A stretch of DNA of 64,000 nucleotides. Origin: Streblospio benedicti (taxonomy: Eukaryota > Annelida > Polychaeta > Spionida > Spionidae). The notes under the pieces are model-generated. The model was not told the origin of the DNA. It did not search any database and saw only the letters and a program-made list of their open reading frames with translations. Positions 1 to 9,800 of this stretch are shown in pieces. The position numbers and the translations under genes are program-made. The stretch lies in contig CM032662.1 of assembly GCA_019095985.1 (NCBI GenBank), forward strand, positions 9,445,022 to 9,509,021. Direction: 5' to 3'. Each line of letters begins with the position of its first letter. The stretch's first letter is position 1.

Positions 1-127
1 CTAAAAAAGGCCAAAAAGGGAGGGCCCGTGGCTGCCATGACTGCGGGGTACGAGCAGCCGCAGCCACCCGACCCCGTCGGGGCCACGGCCCCCATCGCCG
101 CAAAAAGCCAGAGAACCCGGCTTAAAA
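1..127 (+). pseudogene. Decayed fragment of a TALE-like homeobox gene
   Basis: This GC-rich piece resembles the homeobox of the intact gene at 712-1863. The stretch from about 26 matches the DNA around 1564-1740: a shared 15-base run (cgtggctgccatgac), then gtacgagcag, then catcgccgca, then a match to the end of helix 3 (gccagagaac..cggct). About 70 bases between helix 2 and helix 3 are missing and the frame is not kept, so it cannot encode a homeodomain. It may extend off the left edge. It is best read as the relic of a tandem duplicate of the downstream gene. The match was made by eye. Confidence 0.7.
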
Positions 128-420
128 GAATTTGTTTATTACAGAATAAAAATTACTTATTATGGTAAATTAAATTGAAATAATCAAATTCATTAGATTA
201 CATTACTGGAGACCAAGCTGTTAAGCTAAATCCCAGTTAAGATATATATCTAAGTTAGAACAGAGCTAAATCCCAATGCTTCCCCAATTGGCATCCCTGG
301 CACTTGAGTTAACCCTCAAGTGATTACTGGCCTTACTTAGATTTTAACAAACCTGCCCAGAGTTAAATATTTTCTTGACACCACTAACTCAACCTTAATT
401 GTGATTTTTTGACACTTCCC

Positions 421-428
421 TATATAAG
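421..428 (+). promoter_or_regulatory. Candidate TATA box of the homeobox gene
   Basis: TATATAAG lies about 285 bases upstream of the start codon at 712. A second TATA-like run (tctatatata) lies around 651-660. Either could set the start of transcription; no transcript evidence is available. Confidence 0.25.
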
Positions 429-711
429 GGAGTACAAAATGAGTCCAGGAATCATTGTTTATATGATAGTCTTAGCATCACCATTGGATATTCTCAGCAA
501 TTTTCATATTTATTTACAAAAATCCACAGAGCAATTTACAAGTTGGATTAATATAAATCACATTCCAAGGGTATATTATTTTTCATAGGAAAAGCGAAGT
601 TTTTGACTTGTTAAATTACTTTTTAAAATCTCTTAATTTGGACAGTATTTTCTATATATATGAGAATTTTCACATTGCATGATTCTGACAGTCACTTTTT
701 AGTGTGCAATC

Positions 712-1863
712 ATGGCAAACTTTGCGTACGGACCCATGTTTCAGCCAGCAAATCAAGTTCCGCAGGCAGGTCCTATGGTTCAGCCCTTCAGTGCACCAGG
801 ATTTAATCCAACAACGCATGGCGTCAACGCTCATTCTGACACAATGACACATCATAGAAATGGTCCTGGATTTCAACACCATGCTTGGAATACATGTATT
901 ACAAGTATTCATGGCATCGCTGCAACACAAACTACCACAACAGTGAGTTTTCCACATGCAGCAGACTACATCAATCCATCAGCAAACACCACTACAGCCA
1001 CCACACCCTCAGCATCATCATGGCATCAAGCTCAGCATTACTATGGACCAGCCAACCAGCAGCCAAGTAACAGAATACTGCAAACACCCAGCATGCAAAC
1101 ACCCACAAGCGAACTCCTAAAAGCTAAGATAGAACAGTTCAAACAAACCCGCCACCCTGATGTTGATCGAGCTCGAGCCATCGCTAAAATGTACAAGATG
1201 TGCAGAGCTACACTGGAACAAAACAAGCACAACGATCTGGCCACAGTGGATGCTAATCAGTTTGATGCTACAGTGGCATATCATGACAACATCCACATAA
1301 ACCTTATTTCATGCTTGATGCAATTGTTGCAATCTGGACCACCAAAAGCACCAATGCCACCTACTTCTGAGTCAACCGCCACCTCCAGTTCTACATATTC
1401 ACAGCACACAGTGCTATCTGTACCAACGGAGTGTCTTCTGTCCACATCATCAGACTCAAGTCATCAACCTGAGAACATCAACACAATCACAGATCCACAA
1501 CACCAGCAACACGCTGATACCACCACAAAGAAGCGAGCCCACAACAACGCTCCCCTGAACCCCCGCGCCGTGGCTGCCATGACAACGTGGTACGAGCAGC
1601 ACGCAGCCAGCCCGTACCCCAGTCAGGACGAGCGGCGCGCCATCGCCGCACAGACCGGAGTCACCGTCCAGCAGGTGAGGCGCTGGTTCTACAACAAGCG
1701 CCAGAGAACCGGCTTCCACCAGAACAACCCGGAGCTGAGAATCCGCGGCAAGAAACAACAACATAGAGAGCTCGATATTGAGCTGGCTGCCAAGATGAAA
1801 AGTGAGAATAAGAGACAAAAAATTCAAGACAATCCATCCTCAAAAGACAGTACAAATAGCTAA
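712..1863 (+). CDS. TALE-like homeodomain transcription factor (intact, single exon)
   Basis: Encodes 383 residues with no intron. The N-terminal half is rich in Gln, His, Pro, Thr and Ser, typical of low-complexity activation regions. A more globular, helical stretch (about 135-205) precedes a homeodomain at about 273-334. Helix 1 carries WYEQH followed by SPYPS, the loop insertion typical of three-amino-acid-loop-extension homeodomains. Helix 3 reads QQVRRWFYNKRQR, with the invariant W, F and N. The Tyr at position 50 and the NKRQR tail fit none of the Meis, Pbx, Irx, Tgif, Mkx or Pknox patterns, so this is an orphan TALE-like member by inference. A basic RIRGKKQQ tail follows and is shared with the gene at 7639. 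The protein is predicted to bind DNA in the nucleus. A polyadenylation signal AATAAA (1863-1868) overlaps the stop codon. The lack of introns would fit an old retrocopy. Confidence 0.85.
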   Translation: MANFAYGPMFQPANQVPQAGPMVQPFSAPGFNPTTHGVNAHSDTMTHHRNGPGFQHHAWNTCITSIHGIAATQTTTTVSFPHAADYINPSANTTTATTPSASSWHQAQHYYGPANQQPSNRILQTPSMQTPTSELLKAKIEQFKQTRHPDVDRARAIAKMYKMCRATLEQNKHNDLATVDANQFDATVAYHDNIHINLISCLMQLLQSGPPKAPMPPTSESTATSSSTYSQHTVLSVPTECLLSTSSDSSHQPENINTITDPQHQQHADTTTKKRAHNNAPLNPRAVAAMTTWYEQHAASPYPSQDERRAIAAQTGVTVQQVRRWFYNKRQRTGFHQNNPELRIRGKKQQHRELDIELAAKMKSENKRQKIQDNPSSKDSTNS

Positions 1864-2977
1864 ATAAAGTATTTATCTGAAAAAGAAAACAAAACCACCC
1901 GTAAAAACAGTAGTAATAGTAATTACTTTATTTCAAATAGTGTCTAAATATCAAAATAAAATGAAGTTCGTTATGATCCATTAGATTTATTTTTATGTAA
2001 ATTTTCGTGAAATCAGCACTTCGTCAGACATTAAAACTGCCCACACCTTTATCAATTATGAATTATCATAGTTGTAGCCAGTTTACAGAAAAAATGTTTA
2101 TTTAATTTGTATGGATAGCAAGAACCATATTATCAGGAGAATTTTAAACGTCTATTCACCTTTCAAATAATACCCTTTGCCATTTAATGGCATGACTAGA
2201 GTTGTATGTAAAAAGACACTTAGTCTAGATAAAATATGGTGAACTAAATCATTATTTTGTATTTATTCATTCACACCGTATATGATCGTAACAAAACCTA
2301 AACCTAACTAAGCCTAAACTAACCCTTAAATTCAACCCTCAGGTATGGACAAGACAAGAGTTGTGCATTCACTTCACAAGTCACATGGACGAACATGGAA
2401 AATGATGCACACAAGGCTTATGCATTCCTCACTTGCACAGTGGTATGTATACAACAAGATAGGAAGTGCCTACCATAAACATCATCCATCCAAGTAGAAG
2501 AGCCCACACTCATGTAAAGGCCCACCTCCAAATATGAATCATTCAATATGGCAGTGATCAACCACAATAATGTAAAAGCCTCCCCCTAAAGTTGACAATA
2601 TTTCATCATATCAAAAAGCCCATGGTCATCTACATGTACGGCAAGTTAAAAACAGGCACATAATTGATGAGAGATAGAAAAATGTTTTACCCAGCCTATC
2701 CTAATTTCAGTTCACAATGACCTAAAAGTATCATCATTTGACTTATTCATTTCAAGCTCGGAGAAGTCAAAATCATGGATATAACTCAAGAAAACAGGAC
2801 TTTCCCTTCACGATGAAATATGCACAATAAATTAATCTGATTATCTACTACCTTCAATTTCTAGTTCAATGGAATATATGGTGACTCTATGTTATATAGG
2901 AACATGCTTCTTATAAAATCTGAGTGCAATAAAAGGTTAGATTAGTCCTAATTAATTGATTTCATCTTGTGTTCGAG
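1864..2977. other. AT-rich spacer
   Basis: I see no coding exon or recognised repeat here. It holds the 3' flank of the homeobox gene and the 5' side of the next gene, whose first exon(s) must lie upstream of 2978 but could not be identified. Confidence 0.5.
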
Positions 2978-4028
2978 GTGGGGTGTTGGCTGACGCTGAT
3001 TTCCGTGTGTGGTACTATCGTCGTACTGCTCATTCGCCTGTACTACTGTTTCTATGACGACATCTGGGAGGACCTGGGTCCCGCCGCCATGTCAACCTTC
3101 TTTGGAGGCTTTGAAGAGTTCCTGGAGGAGATGGACGGCGGGATAGCTAATCCTGTCTATGAGGTACAAGTAAGTTTTGTTCAATGAAAAATAATTTTGA
3201 ATCTTGGAAAGTCCAACAGCACGAATGGTGCTACTTTACATCGTCAGTAATTAGATTTTGTACTGCTTTTTGTTGTGATATATAGAAAGAATTGTTATCT
3301 AATGAGGGTGTCAAATATTGAAAAACAAACGTCATGCTAGGAGTCCATTGAGCCTGTGCCAGTAGGTGCCAGTTCATATCGAAGGTGATGAGATGGAGTA
3401 ACGAGATGTAACGTGATGAGATGGAGTAACGTTATGGCCCTCAACCAACAGCAGAAAGATTGTAAACTACAGGCTTGCCTCAAAATGTTACATCAGTTTA
3501 CTCCATTACATGGCCATTAGATTCCAAAACCATCCTCTTGGCGCCAAACGTGGCTTTCGTGCCACTAAGAGCCAGTTAGGAGGAGGTTTGAGCCACTACA
3601 TCATGTTGCCAGGCCCCTTAATGGACATTGCTGATGACAATACACATTAGGAATTCATTCTCTGATGACAAAAAATTAACAATTCCTGGAAACATAAAGC
3701 CTCTAATGTTATTTAGAGCAGCTGCATACTGCTGCAATGTCCAAACAACTTTCATACATAAAATATATTAAGGTAGAAACCTGCGTGGAAAGCTATTCCT
3801 GGATTTCACAAATATTAACAATGATAACTGTACAAATAGCAATCTAATAAATCTGTTTTTCCACAGTTTACGGAGGAAGAGCTCCAAAGTAATGCGGTAA
3901 AGGAAGAGGAGAAGGTGAAGGAGCATGTGGACATAGAGGAGATACGGAGGGAGCGGGAGAGGGAGCGACAGAAACTCGTGGATAAAGGCATCGCACACGT
4001 CAACTACAATGCTGTAACTGGTGTATGA
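2978..4028 (+). CDS. Small single-pass membrane protein, 5' end missing
   Basis: Two exons can be joined: 2978-3169 (acceptor ttcgag, donor gtaagt) and 3867-4028 (acceptor ccacag), both in phase 0. The first gives 64 residues starting with a hydrophobic segment (WLTLISVCGTIVVLLIRLYY), then an acidic stretch with EDLGPAAMSTFFGGFEEFLEE. The second gives 53 residues, largely charged and helical (EEIRRERERERQK), ending NYNAVTGV. This suggests a type of small integral membrane protein with a charged tail. No ATG lies in frame before the stop at 2957, so at least one upstream exon is missing from the model. I do not recognise the family. The acceptor of the first exon is weak. Confidence 0.55.
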
Positions 4029-6836
4029 GAAGAGCTTTCTAGAGATAATCACCAATGTCGGTCGATGCAGGAACAAGTTAATAGGAGTCGCTGAGATATG
4101 AGTGGCGTAATACTACCAAGAAACCATGTAGCATGAGGAGAATGATTGAATCCCATGCTAGAAGGCATGTGCAGTGCACTTTTTAAGTGGATATATGCTA
4201 GGAGAAAAATGGTTTTTAACACACTCTGATTCAAAGTTGCTGATATGGCATGAAGTTTATCACTTGGCCAAACTGACACCAATGGATGAAAAATCCAGCC
4301 AGTTTTTAACATCTAGATTATATTATATTATATTTATTTTATTTTTTATTGTAATAGTCTACATAAAGATAGTTTTTAACATGTTTAGAAAACTTATTTC
4401 ATGCTGTGCTAGTGTTGTGTTTGAAAAAAAGGAAGATTTGCCAGAGCAGGAGAGCATTCCAATGATATCAGAATGATTTGATGTTATATTGGTGCCTAGT
4501 TGTGTCTGTGGTGGATAAACCTACGGTACCACTTGACACTTGTTATTGCTAAAGATGGAGAGAACTTAAGTCTACTACAACAGTGTACCGTTTCAGCTGA
4601 TGTTAACCTCTGAAGTTCTTGTTCATGATGCTGATGTTATTGTGATAAAGTTTACGGAGTAACATTGAAAGAACTTTATCGCACTATGTTATTTCATTTT
4701 ATATACTGCAAAAAAAATGTTTTTTATTTTGATTTTGATTTAATTTTGCATGTTGGAAAGTTTAAGGGGGAGTTTAAGAAAGCAAGTCCTGATGAATGTA
4801 GGCATGTGTTCAGATAATTTGGAATTAGTTCACTCTAGTCAAGAACTATTTGTAATTAAAAACAAAACAAAAAATAAACACTTATAATAATAACTATCAG
4901 TAACAAATGCAATGGTGTAGTACAAAATTTATGTGATGGACACTAATAAATGTACTTACAAATTCTTCTGATGCATGAAAAATAGAATTGTGTAATATTT
5001 TTTAGAATTTCTATTTTTACCAAATGGTTGAAATATAAAAAATATATACAAGTTGTACAAAAATAAAAACAAATTCCTAAAAATACAACCGTTGAGATTT
5101 TTTTATATACTTTATAAATAAATAAGGGAAAAAAGATAATTGTTCTTGTCATTAAAATCTGAAAATGTACGTGATGAATAAAAAGAACTATGAAATAATT
5201 TTGTTTATTCTGTATTTCATGAACTCATATTCCAAACATTGACATGTCATTGAATATTTCACTTAGCACATTTGATTTTTATGAAACATTGAAAGAAAAT
5301 GTAGAAGTTGATGTGTCCAAACCATATCATTACATGTACGGACTTGCATTTTTAACTCTTTTTTTGTTTTCATTAATTATTACTACACATATATGATATA
5401 AAAATGACTTCCAAATTTCTGGCAAATAAATAACAGCAGGCGACACTATTGCACTGAAATCTTCACAATCACGCTTTGCTTTTCACAAAATGCAACAAAA
5501 ACATGTAAAAATCAAACATATGCAACTCCAGCATAGTTTTTGCTAAGTATATCTGTGAGTTACATAAATAATAGTAAATAATTGAGAAACATTCCATTAA
5601 AATACAATTTGGTAGGTAGACTATTGCTTATTTTTTTTGTAGTCTATTCTTTATATCTGCAACATATTTTTTTTAAAATTTGAAAAAAACAAGAAGGATA
5701 ACCATTTATTCACTCCATTAAAATCATAATACAGGTTCAAACACACTTAAGACTTAAATCATTTTCTCCAGAAATTTGGGACAGTCTTTAAAGGAAAATG
5801 AACAACATAAAAATACAAGATCAATATCCTAATTGCAATGCATAAAAAAATAAATTACATGTATCATGAAGACCAAAGAAGCGATTCCCACTCAACTTGG
5901 CTTCTTGTCCATGATCCTCCAAATCATCGCCTAGTGTTCCAATAGAACATTACAAACACATACATGTACGCGCTCACCCATGATAAATTGATGTTTAAAA
6001 TGCCCAGGGCACTTTCATTATGAATCTAATCAAATTTAACAAGTCTTTTCATCAATTGTAAAACATTTAACATAATGGGGAAAATGATGGACAAAAAAAA
6101 AATTAGAAATGTTATTTGGTATACAATCCATTATCAATTTAACTTCAATGGTGAATTGATGATTTGCAAATATATTTGAGGTCCTTATCCAGAGGTAAAA
6201 AGTCATAACTTTTGGAAGCAACATCTGAATTTTGTGCATTCACCCAACAAACTTGACTAGAATGTAACACAATTGAGCTTTTGTAGTTTGTAACCACATG
6301 AAACTTACATACTTCTCTGAGTACAGAACATGCGGTTATGACCAGGTGATCATAGCAAAGAGCATTTCTTTTTTCCATCTACCCTGTTGAATCGGTGATC
6401 AAACATTACTTCAGTTTAACTATCACATGAAATCTCACTTAACGTTCATGTTTGTTGACAATAATCATAATCCATTTTTGAGTCATTCACTGATATTTCA
6501 CATGGAGCAATAATATGCTGTATTCCTGGTTTCTCTCTACAATACGTCTACAATCAAAGGCAAGTCCTAGCTTTAGGCAGATAGCCTTATTTTGTACCCT
6601 AATATGAGGTTTGTCACTCATAAAACTATGCTTTCAGGCATCAAAATTGGCACACTTAATGCCATTTTGTCAGTTAGTTTCAAATTTTGTCATTTCAGAA
6701 ATTTTAAATACTGCTCGGCATATGTCAATTGATTTTTACCAATACTTGCACGGATTGAAAAACTGACCTAAGAACCAAGACATTTGCCAAGTAAAAATTT
6801 TATCACTCGCAACCTTTTACGTGTATTCTTAATTGT
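4029..6836. other. AT-rich intergenic region
   Basis: No convincing coding exon. It holds the 3' flank of the small membrane-protein gene (AATAAA at about 4873) and A/T-rich runs. An open stretch at 4174-4476 looks like chance or untranslated sequence. The right end is the 3' flank of the minus-strand CGRRF1 gene, with a polyadenylation signal (TTTATT on the plus strand, 6837-6842) 45 bases past its stop codon. Confidence 0.5.
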
Positions 6837-6886
6837 TTATTTCTATGCTCAGAAACCTTGATACAAGACCCTGCATGTTGGAGTTC

Positions 6887-9800
6887 CTATGATACTTGCT
6901 CACTAAAGTCCCCTCCAGGAGTAGAAGCGCTGTCTGTCATGCAGAAGTACGTGGTAATGATGCCACGACACATCGGACACTTTTCCAGCCTGTCAAAACA
7001 GCTGTCACAGACACAGGCGTGTCGGCACGGCAACAAAACTCGGCTCACGTGATTGCACGAGCATATTATGCACATGGTCAGTGAAGAGTTGATGGTGGCG
7101 TCGTGTGAAGATTGTGGTGCTGTTACGTCATTGTCACTGACATCCCCTGTGACGTAGACTTGCTGAAAGCAGAGAAATGTGACTCAGCAATAATGATGAA
7201 ATCTAATGGAGCTATCATATTCTCGAGGGGCAGGGGGATGGATGATGTAGCAAATGTCTATCACCAATCAAGGCGAAAGCAGGTGTTTAAAGAATAAAAA
7301 GTCTCGCCTTATAAAATTGAAATTTGCAATCAAACTCCCAAATAGTTTTAATATGATAAAATCAGCCAACAATAATGATAATTACCAAATTGCCTCGATA
7401 ACGTTTAAATGTTAATGGCTGTTTTATGCTAAATTCTGCCTTGCAAACTAAGTTGAGCAAAAACTATTGAACTAAATATCACAAAACGACAGAATTCTCT
7501 CCGATGTTTATGTCAGAACCTCAGAAGACTTTGGTGCACTTTGGCCATTATTAGAGGAGGGCTCGAGCCACTAACATTATAAGTTTTCATTCAGTTGCAT
7601 TTCAGTCTGGGAATTTGGAGATTGCAGAATTTCTTGAAATGTTATATGCACAAGTGCCAGCAAACGAAAATAAAATTTCTAATGCCATTGCACAACAAAA
7701 TAAAGAACACACTGATGAAAGCCCTAAGAATATAATTACTTGTAGAAAACCTAGAAACCAGAGTCTTCCGAAAAGTGATAAGCGTGTCATGCTTCAGTGG
7801 TATGAAAATCACAAAGATTGGCCATATCCAAAGGCAGCTGACATGGTTCGGATGGCACTAGAGACTGGACTAGAATTTAAACAGGTTGCCAAGTGGTTTA
7901 AGAATAAGCGTCAGCGGTGCTTCGTTAAACCAGACAGAAGAGTAAAGGGCAAGAAACCGCAGTACAGCGACATTGAGAAGATTTCAAAGGCAGAGCTTGT
8001 ATGTAGCAAGTGACATGAAAATGCATAAATTTCAACAATATTTCCATTTCGGCGCACAAATTTATTTTTTGTTTTTTAATCAGAAATATAGATTGTAATT
8101 GTAAACTTATGATGCACTGTATTAAATTGTAAACTTACGATGCACTGTAGTTGAATGTTTTGAAAATTATTTTGTAATTTCAAGTACTATTATCATGTAT
8201 TTTCTCAATAAATGAACATAAAAATGAGCAACAAATTACTTGTTTACACATTATACATCAAACATGACAGATTTGCACATTACATATCAACCAGTCTCCC
8301 TTTTTATAGGTCAGAATTTAATTGCTTAGAAGTGACAATCTTCATACAAACCTATTAAAATTGTGTAAATATTACTAGCTTCAAAGTACTCTAAGCATTT
8401 CAGGTGTATTTAACATGATAAAATGAACATATATGCTAATACCAGCCTGTTCGGTTATATCTTTTGTAACTAGATGGGTGCTCCATGCATAGGCCCCAGC
8501 ATCATGGGAGGATGTGTGTGGTATTGTTTTACATTTAAAAAAAGATACCATGGAGGAATAAAAATACGAATGTGCAGTAAGGAATTTCTAGTAATTACCC
8601 ATACTTTGAGTTATTAATTGCCAATAACAGAAAATATGGCAATAAATATGCAGAAATAACTGTGGCCCTTACAGACTGACAGTACGGACAGTATTCAATA
8701 TACGCATAACTCTGGCCTGTGGGTTGAGTACTGAAGAACGAAGTGGAGAAACTGACCTGTAGGTTGAGTACTGAAGTAGTGGTGCGTGCATACTGTGCAA
8801 TGATGTGACTTTCACCCGTGCACGTGGCATCTCGCACATGGAACAGAGTGAAAAGACACACCACGGACGTCCCCGCAGAGTCATACTCGCTCTCCAGGGC
8901 CGCTGAAAACAACAACATGATCAAAATTACACGAATATACAGTAGAATCTCCAAATAGGACCATCTCTTTCTTGAGACCACCTCTATAATGAGACCACTT
9001 TTCACAGTCACAAACCTTCATAAAGCTACTAAAATGAACCTTTGTATAGAGACCATCTCTATAATAAGACCACGTTTCACGTCCCAAACCTTCATAAAGC
9101 TACCAAAATGAACCTCTGAGAGACCACCTCTTTATTGACACCACCTAACACTGGTCCCAAAGGTGGTCTTAATAGAGGTTCTACTGTATTTAGATAACTA
9201 TTGAAATCTGTCATGTTGCTCAGATGGCGAGACATTCGCTGATGTCTTATCAGCTTCATTGGGCCAAACGAAAAACCTCAGTTGGTTACATGACCACAAT
9301 GATGGCGGCAGTCTTGTGACAGCAGAGACTAGTAGACGGGGGGCACATATATTTTATATGTTAGGTGATTAACCTAGATTTGCATGCCAAATCGAGGACT
9401 CATTATTTTTCAGTAGGATGAAGAGAATTGAAGCGCAGTTTGAGGCCAAAGTCTGTGGTCAGATGAATAAGAAATGGTTCAATAATGTTTCTGCAGGCCC
9501 ATTTAACACTCACTAGATCTTATTACTGAAATGACAAACTAACTTTCACTATAACAAACCATGTTAAAATGAATTTCTCATTTAAACAATTGTCTCGTAA
9601 ATATAAAAGCTTGTTTTGAATAGTAACAACATGTAAAAAAGAAAATGTATGAAATTGTGCACATATTTTACATATGTTTTTTTTAAACCAACCTTGATCA
9701 AAGCTGACTAGCACTAGTGGGTACCTGCTGCGTGGGACAGGCCCAAGGTCAAGGTCACTTGGGGGTTGGAGGTCAAGCGTTTGTTTCTCAGGAGACGGCA

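Noticed and set aside
4174-4476. 100-codon open frame after the small membrane-protein gene
   Set aside because: AT-rich, no family match or splice support; more likely 3' flank.
8595-9087. Longer open frames on the minus strand around CGRRF1 exon 5
   Set aside because: Only 8757-8902 is exonic by splice sites and phase; the rest is intron and MITE sequence read through.
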